A stretch of DNA of 64,000 nt from Variovorax sp. OV700 (GTDB taxonomy: Bacteria > Pseudomonadota > Gammaproteobacteria > Burkholderiales > Burkholderiaceae_C). The translations under genes were made by a program, and so were the position numbers. Every line of letters starts with the position of its first letter. Position 1 is the first letter of the stretch. The stretch is from NCBI RefSeq assembly GCF_900099805.1, contig NZ_FNDR01000015.1, positions 62,001-126,000 on the forward strand. Direction: 5' to 3'. The notes under the pieces were generated by a model that saw only the letters and a program-made list of their open reading frames with translations, ran no database searches and was not told where the DNA came from. Below, in pieces: positions 1-8,323 of this stretch.

Positions 1-899
1 ACCAGCCCGAACCGCGCACTCTCGTCGCCCATCGTGCATTGGTCGATGCGGTTGGCGCGCGCAAAGCGCAGGACCAGCGGCAACCGGTGATGCATCAGGA
101 TGGTTTCGTCGCGCGCCGGCGCGAACGCGCCACGGTAATGCACGCCCTCGGGCGGCAACAGATCGGCCGGGTCGGGCAGGGCGATGTGCTGCGCCTGCGG
201 GTCGATGTCAACCGTGGCCGTCTGCTCGATGGTCTCGTTGACCACCTTGAGGCTGGCCCAGCAGCCGGCGTAGCGCGACAGCGCAAAGCCCAGCAAACCG
301 AACCGCACGATGTCCTCGACGTTGGATGGATACAGCACCGGGATCGAGTTGGCGGCCATCGCCTGCTCGCTTTGATGCGCAACCGTCGACGACTTGCCGG
401 GGTGATCGTCGCCGAACACCGCCAACACGCCGCCGCGCGGATGCGTGCCGGTGTAATTGGCGTGCTTGAAGGGGTCTCCGGAGCGATCGACGCCGGGCCC
501 CTTGCCGTACCACATGGCGAACACCCCATCGACGTTGGCGGGACCCAGCGCGTCCAGCTGCTGCGTACCCCAAACCGCTGTCGCGGCCAGATCTTCGTTG
601 ACGCCCGGATCGAAAACAATGCCCGCCTCCTTCAGGTGCCGCGCCGCCGCCCACAGTGCCTGGTCGAATGTCCCCAACGGCGAACCGCGATAGCCGCTGA
701 TATAGCCGCCGGTGGACATGCCCGCGCGGCGGTCGCGTTCGCGCTGCAGCAGCAGCACGGCGATCAACGCCTGCGCGCCGGTCAGGAATGCCGAGCCCTG
801 CGCCAGATTGAAGCGCTCGTCGAGGCTGGCGAGCGAGCGCAGCGCGCCGGCTTCGACCGGGGGGCGGGCGAGATCGATGATGTCGGGCGTCGGGCTCAT
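1..899 (-). CDS. Indolepyruvate ferredoxin oxidoreductase-family protein, N-terminal part (runs off left edge)
   Basis: The frame is open from an ATG at 899 to the window edge, giving the first 299 residues. The motif STGGYISGYRGSPLGTFDQ (about 63-81) and the segment from KGPGVDRSGD to FGDDHPGKSS are hallmarks of the thiamine-diphosphate Pyr domain of single-chain indolepyruvate/2-oxoacid:ferredoxin oxidoreductases, which are normally about 1,150-1,200 residues long. The family oxidatively decarboxylates aryl or branched 2-oxoacids to acyl-CoA with ferredoxin as acceptor. The ATG overlaps the stop of the upstream ketopantoate reductase-like gene (ATGA), so it is the last visible gene of the minus-strand series. 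The substrate is unknown; the gamma and C-terminal domains are outside the window. Confidence 0.85.
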   Translation of the reverse strand, partial: MSPTPDIIDLARPPVEAGALRSLASLDERFNLAQGSAFLTGAQALIAVLLLQRERDRRAGMSTGGYISGYRGSPLGTFDQALWAAARHLKEAGIVFDPGVNEDLAATAVWGTQQLDALGPANVDGVFAMWYGKGPGVDRSGDPFKHANYTGTHPRGGVLAVFGDDHPGKSSTVAHQSEQAMAANSIPVLYPSNVEDIVRFGLLGFALSRYAGCWASLKVVNETIEQTATVDIDPQAQHIALPDPADLLPPEGVHYRGAFAPARDETILMHHRLPLVLRFARANRIDQCTMGDESARFGL

Positions 900-1840
900 C
901 GTGCGGACGCTGCCGCGTGCTGGGCCTCGTAGACCTGCAGGTTGCAGTAGGCGGTCTGCAGCAGAGGAACCGCTGCGCCCACGAGCCTGGCTTGCGCAAT
1001 CAGGTCGCCCAGGATGGCCTGTGATTCCAGTCGCGGTATGCCGGCCATCATGTCGCGCGCCATCGATGCGGCCCAGGGCGAAGCCGGGTCCAGCAGGACG
1101 CGCTGGACCATGCCGACCGAAGCTGGGCCCGGCGGGTGGCCGGACAGGGTGGCAACCTGCGTCACTTCGTCGATCGACTGACGGATCACGGCCTCGCCAC
1201 CCGTGGCGCCCAGTATCTGGCCGACACTCGCGCGCATCAGCGTGGTCGCGGTGGCCCCGGACGCGAGCATCACCCACTTCTCCCACAACTCCTGCTCGAT
1301 GTCGGCGGAGAACCTGCGCATGCCGGGCGTGCGCGCGATCAGTTCGTGAAAGCGATGTGCAACGGGCTCCTGCGACGCGGCACGCGCGCCGAGGACAAAC
1401 ACGTCGTTAGGCCCGAAGTGCTGGATCGCGCCGTCGGGCATCAGCATGGCGGCGATGTAAGCAATGCCGCCGAGCACCTTGTCGCTGCCGAAGCGCTGGT
1501 CCAGCCGGTTGTAGGCTTCCACGCCATTGATGACGGGCAGCACGAGCGCGCCCGCTGCCACTGCGGGGGCGATCGTGTCCATCGCCTCGTCGAGATCGAA
1601 GGCCTTGCAGGTCAGCAGCACCACATCGGCCTGTGCCGCAGGCCCGGCCAGTTCGGCGCGGCTGAGCGTCGCAACGGGCAGGTTCATGTCGCCCAAGGCA
1701 CTGCGCGCGACCAGCCCATGCTCGCTCAGCTGAGCCCGGCGCCGCTCGCGCACGAGGAAACGCACTTGTGCCCCGGCCTGTTGCAGGCGAGCTCCGTAAT
1801 AGCCACCGGCCGCGCCGGCTCCCAACACCAGAATTTGCAT
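896..1840 (-). CDS. Ketopantoate reductase family protein (2-dehydropantoate 2-reductase-like)
   Basis: This 314-residue protein starts with a Rossmann NAD(P) motif (GAGAAGGYYG, residues 7-16). It continues through family signatures such as TCKAFDLDEAM and the NGVEAYN segment to a C-terminal all-helical ApbA/PanE domain. E. coli PanE is of similar size. The family reduces 2-oxo acids to 2-hydroxy acids with NADPH. Because it sits between Bug receptors and an oxoacid:ferredoxin oxidoreductase rather than pan genes, I infer that it works on a catabolic 2-oxoacid rather than in pantothenate synthesis. An AGAGGGAA ribosome-binding site lies 9 bases before the ATG. Its stop overlaps the next start (ATGA). 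Confidence 0.8.
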   Translation of the reverse strand: MQILVLGAGAAGGYYGARLQQAGAQVRFLVRERRRAQLSEHGLVARSALGDMNLPVATLSRAELAGPAAQADVVLLTCKAFDLDEAMDTIAPAVAAGALVLPVINGVEAYNRLDQRFGSDKVLGGIAYIAAMLMPDGAIQHFGPNDVFVLGARAASQEPVAHRFHELIARTPGMRRFSADIEQELWEKWVMLASGATATTLMRASVGQILGATGGEAVIRQSIDEVTQVATLSGHPPGPASVGMVQRVLLDPASPWAASMARDMMAGIPRLESQAILGDLIAQARLVGAAVPLLQTAYCNLQVYEAQHAAASAR

Positions 1841-1855
1841 GGAGATTCCCTCTGT

Positions 1856-2830
1856 TTATTGCGCTTGCAAGTTGATCGACTTGGCCACGGCCCGCATCTT
1901 TGCGATCTCGTCCCTGAAGAAATTCGCCGCCTGCACCGTGTCCAGGGGCCCCAAGACTCGCGAGCTGTTTTCGCGCACGAAGCGCAGAAATTCAGGCTTT
2001 CCCAGCGCCTCGGCGCTGGCACGGTTCAGGCGCGCCACTTCGGCATCCGGAACCCTCGTCGGGACAAACAGGCCGCTCCAGACCGAGTGGCTGAACGACT
2101 TGAGGGAACTGCCCTCGTTCAAGGTCGGAACGTCGGGCAGGTCGGGGTTGCGCTGCTCGCTCGCAATGCCGATCGCCTTCACCTTGCCGGACTTCAGCAA
2201 TCCGACCACAGGACCGGCGAGGGGAAGGAACGCCAGGTCAATCTGGCCGCCCACCAGGTCGGGCACCATCGAGGCCGTGCCTTTGTAGGGCACCGCCATC
2301 AGCTTTGCGCCGATACGCGCTTCGAAGTCGGCTGCCGCTATGTGGGATGAGGAGCCGTAACCGATGTTGCCGATGGAGAGTTCCGGGTTGCCAGGCTTGC
2401 GCACGTAGGCCACAAGCTCATCGACGTTCTTGAACGAATGCTTGGACGCGCTCAGCAAAATGAAGTCCGTCGTGCCCAGGGGCGCGACCAGCTTGAACGA
2501 CTCCGGCGAGTATTTCGCCGTAGCAATGCTCAACGGTGCCAGGATCAGGTCGGGTCCGCTCGTGCCCAGGACCACAGCGTTGTCGGGCGCCGCCGAAGCC
2601 ACGTTCATCGCGCCCAGCGCGCCGCTCAGGCCTGGCAGGTTTTCGACGACGACGGTCTGGCCCAATGCGTCCTGCAGGGCCGGTTGTATCTGCCGGAAGG
2701 TTACGTCCACTGCGCCTCCGGCAGGCCAGGCCACCCGAACAATGAGGGGCTTGCCGCTCGCGTTTTGTGCATACGCGGCGGGAAGGAAAAACGAAGCGGC
2801 GACTGCCGCGGCGAACAGAATTTTTTTCAT
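1856..2830 (-). CDS. Bug/TctC-family periplasmic solute-binding protein
   Basis: The 324-residue protein has a Sec signal peptide (MKKILFAAAVAASFFLPAAYA) followed by a Bug fold: VRVAWPAGGAVDV near the mature N-terminus and the ENLPGLSGALGAMNVA motif. Bug proteins bind small carboxylates for tripartite tricarboxylate transporters, but no tctA or tctB gene is nearby. I chose ATG 2830 over an upstream in-frame ATG because the signal peptide starts there and the upstream part is repeat sequence. It lies 15 bases before the ketopantoate reductase-like gene and 141 bases after a second Bug gene, with a dispersed repeat in the gap. Its ligand is unknown. Confidence 0.85.
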   Translation of the reverse strand: MKKILFAAAVAASFFLPAAYAQNASGKPLIVRVAWPAGGAVDVTFRQIQPALQDALGQTVVVENLPGLSGALGAMNVASAAPDNAVVLGTSGPDLILAPLSIATAKYSPESFKLVAPLGTTDFILLSASKHSFKNVDELVAYVRKPGNPELSIGNIGYGSSSHIAAADFEARIGAKLMAVPYKGTASMVPDLVGGQIDLAFLPLAGPVVGLLKSGKVKAIGIASEQRNPDLPDVPTLNEGSSLKSFSHSVWSGLFVPTRVPDAEVARLNRASAEALGKPEFLRFVRENSSRVLGPLDTVQAANFFRDEIAKMRAVAKSINLQAQ

Positions 2831-2868
2831 CGAACTGCTTTTTTTAGTTGGCTGTGCGTTGTCTCTAT

Positions 2869-2971
2869 GGCTTCGAAATTCTGCGGCGCACATCCCCAAC
2901 CGGCGAGGTTCGGCAAGGTCAGGTGGGGGTTCATTTGCGCCATTCATGCCACCTTCTCCACGGGCAGCGCT
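2869..2971. repeat. Dispersed extragenic repeat, copy A
   Basis: This intergenic stretch aligns with 5937-6045 in the same orientation. Shared blocks include GCGGCGC/GTGGCGC, GGCGAGGT/GACGAGGT, GGGGGTTC followed by TTTG-GCCAT, and a CCTT-TCC-CGGGC block at the far end. Both copies sit immediately upstream of minus-strand genes. On the minus strand the copy can be read as MNGANEPPPDLAEPRRLG, which artificially extends the reading frame of the downstream Bug gene. Similar elements occur, to my recollection, in many Comamonadaceae genomes. Confidence 0.6.
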
Positions 2972-3949
2972 CTACTGCGGCTGTAGGTTGGTCTGCCGCG
3001 CCAGTTCGCCATACTTTCGAATTTCGGCGTTGTAGAAATCGTCAGATTCCTTGGCCGACATCGTCAAGGTGATGACCCCGCCTTCGCTGGCGAACTTCTG
3101 GAATTCGGGGCTCAGCACCGCTTCGGTCACCGCCTTGTTCAGGCGTTGCACGATGGCGTCCGGCGTGGCTCGCGGCACCAGCAAGCCGATCCATTGCCGG
3201 TGGAGGACTGGCCGCTCGGGGTGGGCTTCAGACAGCGTGGGCACATCGGGCAGCATGGGGTTGCGCTTGGCCGCGGCAATGCCGATGGCGATCAGCTTCT
3301 TTTGCTGAACCATCGCCACGGTGGCCATGCCCAGTGGGATGAACCCGATGTCCACGTGGCCACCCAGCAAATCCTGGACGAGCGGCGCCATTCCCTTGTA
3401 CGGTATGCCTGCCGCCTTGACGCCGCTGGCCGCCTTCATGTCGTCGCCTGCGAGCTGCGAGCTCGACCCCGGCCCCTGGTGGGCCAGCGACAGGCCGTTT
3501 GGCAATGTCTTGCTGTAATCCACAAGCTCGGCCAGCGTATGGGCCGTCATCGAGGGCCGCGCCACCAGCAGCATGTCGCTCAATCCCAATGCCGCCGCCA
3601 GCCGGAACTGGTCGGGTCTGTACTGGGCCGATGCCATTGCCAGCGGGGTCAGGATCACGTCGTTGGTGTGCCCCGCCACGACATAGCCGTCAGCCGGCGC
3701 CTTGAGGACATTGACTGCACCGATCGCTCCGCCCGCGCCGGACAGGTTCTCGACCATCAATGGCTGGCCCAGCTCGGCCTGCATCCTCGGCAGGATTTGT
3801 CGGATGAAGACGTCGGCAGTCCCGCCCGCAGGAAAAGCCACCCGGATCGTCACCGGTTTGGTCGGATAAGCCTGCGCCCATGAATTCGAGCTGATGGCTG
3901 CGGCGGCGATGAACGCCCCCAGCAAGATCGATCGTTTGATGCTGTGCAT
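2972..3949 (-). CDS. Bug/TctC-family periplasmic solute-binding protein (second copy)
   Basis: The 325-residue receptor has a signal peptide ending SNSWAQA, then VTIRVAFPAGGTADVF and ENLSGAGGAIGAVNVL, the usual Bug motifs. It is clearly paralogous to the Bug gene at 1856-2830 but diverged, so the two may bind different ligands. ATG 3949 is preferred to the ATG nine codons upstream because a GGAGA ribosome-binding site lies 7 bases before it and it begins the signal peptide. It lies 40 bases after the racemase-like gene, probably in the same transcript, so a hydroxy- or dicarboxylate substrate is a reasonable guess. Confidence 0.85.
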   Translation of the reverse strand: MHSIKRSILLGAFIAAAAISSNSWAQAYPTKPVTIRVAFPAGGTADVFIRQILPRMQAELGQPLMVENLSGAGGAIGAVNVLKAPADGYVVAGHTNDVILTPLAMASAQYRPDQFRLAAALGLSDMLLVARPSMTAHTLAELVDYSKTLPNGLSLAHQGPGSSSQLAGDDMKAASGVKAAGIPYKGMAPLVQDLLGGHVDIGFIPLGMATVAMVQQKKLIAIGIAAAKRNPMLPDVPTLSEAHPERPVLHRQWIGLLVPRATPDAIVQRLNKAVTEAVLSPEFQKFASEGGVITLTMSAKESDDFYNAEIRKYGELARQTNLQPQ

Positions 3950-3989
3950 GAAATTGTCTCCGTTCTTGTTGGGCACCCGCCATCACCTT

Positions 3990-5086
3990 TCAGAGGCGGT
4001 GGGCGTACTTGGCTATCGCGCTCTCGTTCCATTCGATCCCGCTGCCGGGTCGGTCGGGGATGTGGACCAAGCCGTTGCGGACCTCGAAGGGCTCTGCCAG
4101 GATCAGATCGGCCCAATCGCACCACTCGAGCCAGTGGGCGGTTTCCGTCACCCGCATCAGGTGAGCCGAAAACTCGGGGTACAGGTGGGTGGACACTGGC
4201 ACCCCCTTGGCTGCCGCGATGCCGGCGGCGCGCATCCGCCGGTCACGCCGCCGATGCGCATCAGGTCGGGCATCACGAAGTCTGTCGCGTCCAGCTCGAG
4301 TGCGATCTGCAGGTCGCGCGGACCCCAGAAGTTCTCGCCGACCTGGATCGGCGTCGATAGCCGGCGGCGCAACTGCGCCAATCCGGAAAGGTTGTCGCAT
4401 GCAATCGGCTCCTCCATCCAGTAGAGCCCTTCGCCGTCCAGCGCACGGCAGCGCGCAATGGCTTCGTCCCTGGTGTGGGCCTGGCTGAAATCGGCCATGA
4501 GTTGCAGCGATGCGCCGCCAGCGCGCCGGGCGGCCGCGATGGCCGCAAGATCCTGCGCCAGGCTGTCGCGTCCCAGCCGGATCTTCAGGGCGGTGAAGTC
4601 CCCTTGCGCGATGAGCTCCTCCGTCTCGCGCGCCACCTCCGAGGGATCGATCAGCCAAAGGCCGTTGCTGTTGTACGCCTTGACCGGGCCCACGCTGCCG
4701 CCCAGGTAACGGGCCAGCGGCAACTGCGCCGCCTTGGACAGCGCGTCCCAGATCGCCATGTCGAGGCCGGCGATCGCGGCCAGCGTGACGCCTTCCAGTC
4801 CGATCGGCCACAGGCTTTGGCGCGCCTGGCGGAACAGGTCGACCGGATTGGCTGGCTTTCCCTTGAAGCGTTCAACGAGGTCGTGGATGAGGGGCGCGAT
4901 GTAGCGCACGCTGTTGGGCAGATACGGCTGCAGGTAGCTGCGTCCCACCACGCCGCCCTGCATGTGCAGGTCGATCAGGATGATGGTCCAGGCCGGCGGG
5001 GACATGCTCTTGAGCACCGGCGTGCGCTTGAGCGGTACCAGCACGGCACGCACGTCGACGGACTCGATGGCCAGGGGAGGATGCAT
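3990..5086 (-). pseudogene. Mandelate racemase/muconate lactonizing enzyme family gene, frameshifted
   Basis: The reading frame from ATG 5086 matches mandelate racemase closely up to MRIGGVTG (residue 283). It then runs into an unrelated tail ending at 4157. The expected continuation (MRAAGIAAAKGVPVSTHL... IAKYAHRL) follows in the next frame to 3990, so one base is missing near 4237/4238. If restored, the protein is 365 residues. It would keep metal ligands D199, E225 and E251 and catalytic D274/H301, all offset by exactly four from mandelate racemase. The position of racemase Lys166 is Arg (KIR at 168-170). This is either real inactivation or an assembly error. It lies 14 bases after the SDR stop. 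Confidence 0.8.
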
Positions 5087-5100
5087 GGCAACCACCGCGT

Positions 5101-5883
5101 TCAACCCAGGGTGCCCGTGAAGGCGCCGCCGTCGAGCAGCAGGTTCTGCCCGGTCATGAAACCGGCGTTGGCACCGCACAGGAAAGCGCAGGCCTGGCCG
5201 AATTCCTCGATCGTGCCAAAGCGCCCGGCCGGCACCTGCTGCAGCATGGCGTCGCGTGCTTCGTCCGCGGTCTTGCCGCTGCGCTTGCCCAGCACGGCGA
5301 AGCCCATGAGGATGCGGTCGGTCGCGTGGAAGCCGGGCAGCAGGGCGTTGATCGTCACGTTGTGCTTCACGATCTGCCGTGACAGTCCGGCGACAAAGCC
5401 GGTCAGCCCCAGGCGCGCACCATTGCTGAGTCCGAGAAAATCAATGGGTGACTTGACCGCGCTCGAGGTGATGTTGACGATGCGCCCGAACTTGCGGCCG
5501 ATCATGCCGTCCACCGTGGCGCGGATCAGTTCGATCGGTGCCAGCATGTTGGCGTCCAGGGCGGCGATCCACGCGTCGCGGTCCCATTCCCTGAAGTCGC
5601 CCGGTGGGGGCCCGCCCGCGTTGTTGACCAGAATGTCGGGTGCCGGCATCGCCGCAAGCACGGCTTGGCGGCCCTCGGGCGTTGCGATGTCGGCGGCCAC
5701 GGTCTTTACCGTCGCGCCGGTGCTGGCGCGGATTTCGTGCGCCGTGCTCTCCAGAGCGTCCACGCCGCGCGCGGTGATGAGCAGCTCCAAGCCTTCATTC
5801 GCGAGCGCCAGGGCGCAGCCTTTGCCCAGCCCCTTGCTCGCGCCGCAGACGATCGCGCGCCTTCCTCTGATCCCCAAATCCAT
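5101..5883 (-). CDS. SDR-family oxidoreductase lacking the normal YxxxK pair
   Basis: This 260-residue Rossmann protein has the cofactor motif CGASKGLGKG (13-22), NNAG (87-90) and the conserved Ser (S140). Thirteen residues after S140, where the catalytic Tyr should be, there is S153. The Lys position is R157 (LSNGAR). A subgroup of SDRs with an SN..R segment in place of YxxxK is known, so this may be a natural variant with altered chemistry rather than damage. AAGGAG lies 7 bases upstream of the ATG. It is followed 14 bases later by the racemase-like gene, so it may act on a hydroxy acid in the same route. Confidence 0.8.
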   Translation of the reverse strand: MDLGIRGRRAIVCGASKGLGKGCALALANEGLELLITARGVDALESTAHEIRASTGATVKTVAADIATPEGRQAVLAAMPAPDILVNNAGGPPPGDFREWDRDAWIAALDANMLAPIELIRATVDGMIGRKFGRIVNITSSAVKSPIDFLGLSNGARLGLTGFVAGLSRQIVKHNVTINALLPGFHATDRILMGFAVLGKRSGKTADEARDAMLQQVPAGRFGTIEEFGQACAFLCGANAGFMTGQNLLLDGGAFTGTLG

Positions 5884-5936
5884 TGCTCACTCCTTGGTGT
5901 TGACAAGGTGCCTACACGCGCAAGACGGTGTGCCTT

Positions 5937-6045
5937 GCGTCGCCAAATTTTGTGGCGCTCGCTTCGGCTCGACGAGGTCTGGCAGCGCCAGAGGGGGGTT
6001 CGTTTGTGCCATGCAGCCTTGTCCCCGGGCTGCACGGTCTTTACC
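5937..6045. repeat. Dispersed extragenic repeat, copy B
   Basis: This is the second copy of the element at 2869-2971, in the same orientation, filling the 181-base gap between the AraC-family gene and the SDR. It contains GGCGCTCGCTTCGG and a run of six G before TTCGTTTGTGCCATG. By eye the copies are about two-thirds identical. No gene is visible inside it. Confidence 0.6.
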
Positions 6046-6064
6046 TTGTGAGGCGAGGCGCCGC

Positions 6065-7102
6065 TCAGGCGGCTCCGATGCGGTAGTCGCTCGGCACCTT
6101 GCCGGTCCAGCGCCTGAAGGCCTTGCGGAAGTTGGTGGCTTCACTAAAGCCCACCCGCTCGGCGATGTCGACGACGGGAAGCTTCGAATTGCTCAGATAG
6201 CCAATCGCCAGTTCCTTGCGGGTCTGATCGACCACACTCTTGAATGTCACGCCCTGGTCCGCCAGACGGCGGTGCAGCGTGCGCACCGACACGCCCAGCC
6301 GCTCGGCCAGCCGCGCAACCGACACCATGCAGCGGGCATCGTCCAGGCAGGCGCCACGCACCCGCCCCGCCCACCCGCCGGCCTGGTAGTCGCCGTACGA
6401 GGCGGCGACACACATCCGCCTGCACAACTCGTGGGTAATCGAATTGGCACCCGGGCAGGCCGCATCCAGGATCGCAGCATCGAAATGCCATTCGAGTACG
6501 TCGGCGCCGAACTCGGCTGTGCAACCGAAGACCTGCGCGTAGGACCGCCAGTGCGCTGGAGCCGGGTAGTTGCAGACGAGGCGCCGGGCGGGCAAGGGCA
6601 CTTCGAGCACGCGCTGGAACAGGGAGTTGAGCGAGCTGCGCCAGAACTCCGCCACGAAGGGGAGGACGGCGCCAAAGCGCTCGGCCGGCGCACAAGCCAG
6701 TATGGCCAGGTCGCCTTGAACGCGCAGCGTGGGCTGCAGGAACGGCATGGCAGGCTGCATGTGCGCGATCCCGAATTCAAGTCCGTCCCGGAAGGTGGCG
6801 CTGCTGGCCATTGCGAAGCCGTAGATGCCGAAGTCGCCGATGCGCTGGCGTGCGCCGGCACGCAGGGCCGCGTCGGACTCGGACGACAGCTTCTGCGCAT
6901 TGGCAAAGACCGCCATGCGTTGGGCCTGCGACATGGGGGCGTAGGCGTTGTCGATGTCGCCTGGCTCCAGCCCCGTGCGTGCGAAGAGGTCGGACAGGGC
7001 GACTCCTTCGCATCGCAACTGCGCTGCCAGCGCCGAGAACCCCAGCATGGCGGCGCCGGGCACAACGGCCGCTTGCACAGCCAGCGGGGTCAGTTGCATC
7101 AT
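6065..7102 (-). CDS. AraC-family transcriptional regulator (OruR/arabinose-binding-domain type)
   Basis: The 345-residue protein has an N-terminal Arabinose_bd-type domain (about 15-210) and a C-terminal AraC DNA-binding domain with two helix-turn-helices (SVARLAERLGVSVRTLHRRL and VVDIAERVGFSEATNFRKAF). The end RWTGKVPSDYR is typical. GGAGGA lies 7 bases before ATG 7102, which I chose over a TTG one codon upstream. It follows the thiolase stop by 39 bases and ends the acyl-CoA gene series. Regulators of this type often control lipid or aromatic catabolism, so local control is likely but unproven. Confidence 0.85.
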   Translation of the reverse strand: MMQLTPLAVQAAVVPGAAMLGFSALAAQLRCEGVALSDLFARTGLEPGDIDNAYAPMSQAQRMAVFANAQKLSSESDAALRAGARQRIGDFGIYGFAMASSATFRDGLEFGIAHMQPAMPFLQPTLRVQGDLAILACAPAERFGAVLPFVAEFWRSSLNSLFQRVLEVPLPARRLVCNYPAPAHWRSYAQVFGCTAEFGADVLEWHFDAAILDAACPGANSITHELCRRMCVAASYGDYQAGGWAGRVRGACLDDARCMVSVARLAERLGVSVRTLHRRLADQGVTFKSVVDQTRKELAIGYLSNSKLPVVDIAERVGFSEATNFRKAFRRWTGKVPSDYRIGAA

Positions 7103-7141
7103 CAAGATCCTCCGCTTCGATCTAGTGAGCTTGGCCTGCTG

Positions 7142-8323
7142 CTAGACGCGTTCGAGACACAGGGCAATGCCCTGTCCCCCGCCGATGCACAGCGACACCA
7201 CGGCCTTGCGGCCGCCGGTCCGCTGGAGCGCATGAGCCACCTTCGTGATCAGGATCGCACCCGTCGCACCAATGGGATGGCCGTGCGCGATCGCGCCGCC
7301 GTCGATGTTGTAGCGCGAAGGCTCGATCTTCAGCTCGTCGCGTACGACGATCGCTATCGCTGCGAAGGCCTCATTGACCTCGAAGCGGTCGACGTCCTGC
7401 ACGTTCCATTCGGCACGGCCGAGCGCCTGGCGGATCGCGGGCAGCGGCCCCAATCCGAAGAAGCCCGGCTCGACCCCGGCCACCGCGACGCTGCGAATGG
7501 CGAGCATCGGCGTGAGGCCGGCCTCGCGCGCGACCGAAGCCTCGCAAACGATCATCGCGGCGGCGCCGCCGTTGATGCCTGGAGCGTTGCCGGCGGTGAT
7601 GGTGCCGTCCGGACGGAACGCGGGCTTCAGGCGCGCCAGCGTCTCGGCGGTGGTGTCGGGACGGTTTCCTTCGTCCGCGGCGAAGACCGTGGATGCCTTG
7701 CCGCCCTTGATCGTCAGCGGCTCGATCTCTTCCTTGAGCCACCCGGCCTCTTGCGCGGCGGCAAACCGCTGCTGGCTCTGGGCCGCGAACGCATCCTGCG
7801 CTTCGCGCGTCACGCCGTATTTCTGCACCAAGTCTTCCGTGTGCCAGCCGGAATGCTTGCCGGAGAAGGCATCGTTCAACCCGTCGAGCAGCAGGGAATC
7901 CATGGCTTCGGCGTTGCCCATCCGCGCGCCGAAGCGCATGCCCGGCAAGAGGAACGGCGCGCGGTCCATGTTCTCCACGCCACCGGCGATCACCATTTGT
8001 GAAACCCCGGCGAGCACTTCCGCGTACGCGGTTGCGACGCCCTGCGCGCCGGATCCGCAGACACGGTTCACGGTCATGGCGGGCGCGCCGACGGGGAGGC
8101 CGCCCAGGACCGCGGCCTGCCTGGCCACGTTCATGCCGTTGCCCGCCTGCACGACGTTGCCCATCACCACGGAATCGACGCGCGCCGGGTCCAATCCGGA
8201 ACGGCGCAGCACCGCGGCAATGGCGTGCGCGCCCAGTGCAGCGGTGGGCGTTGTCTTCAGCGACCCGCCGAAACTGGCGATCGCGCTTCGCGCCGGGGAA
8301 CAGATGACGATTTCTTTGCTCAT
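7142..8323 (-). CDS. Thiolase-family acetyl-CoA C-acyltransferase
   Basis: This 393-residue thiolase has all three catalytic residues in canonical positions: C89 in VNRVCGSGAQ, H349 in AHGHPIGATG and C379 in SLCIGGGQG. The family cleaves 3-oxoacyl-CoA with CoA, or condenses acetyl-CoA in reverse. AAGGAGA sits 8 bases upstream. Its ATG overlaps the stop of the upstream acyl-CoA synthetase (ATGA), so the two are translationally coupled. With the dehydrogenase and the other thiolase it suggests a dedicated beta-oxidation-like route. The gene order alone does not say degradation or synthesis, but the liv-type importer favours degradation. Confidence 0.9.
   Translation of the reverse strand: MSKEIVICSPARSAIASFGGSLKTTPTAALGAHAIAAVLRRSGLDPARVDSVVMGNVVQAGNGMNVARQAAVLGGLPVGAPAMTVNRVCGSGAQGVATAYAEVLAGVSQMVIAGGVENMDRAPFLLPGMRFGARMGNAEAMDSLLLDGLNDAFSGKHSGWHTEDLVQKYGVTREAQDAFAAQSQQRFAAAQEAGWLKEEIEPLTIKGGKASTVFAADEGNRPDTTAETLARLKPAFRPDGTITAGNAPGINGGAAAMIVCEASVAREAGLTPMLAIRSVAVAGVEPGFFGLGPLPAIRQALGRAEWNVQDVDRFEVNEAFAAIAIVVRDELKIEPSRYNIDGGAIAHGHPIGATGAILITKVAHALQRTGGRKAVVSLCIGGGQGIALCLERV

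Noticed and set aside
39..932. A plus-strand 297-codon frame at the left edge
   Set aside because: The minus strand here encodes a clear oxoacid:ferredoxin oxidoreductase N-terminus with conserved motifs, and the plus frame has none.
896..1840. Assignment as panE of pantothenate biosynthesis
   Set aside because: The fold fits, but the neighbours are catabolic and the family contains many paralogues acting on other 2-oxoacids, so no symbol was given.
4475..8002. An 1,175-codon open frame on the plus strand, and others such as 9638-11767
   Set aside because: It is antisense to five well-supported minus-strand genes and its translation is Arg/Gly/His-rich without family motifs, as expected for shadow frames in high-GC DNA.
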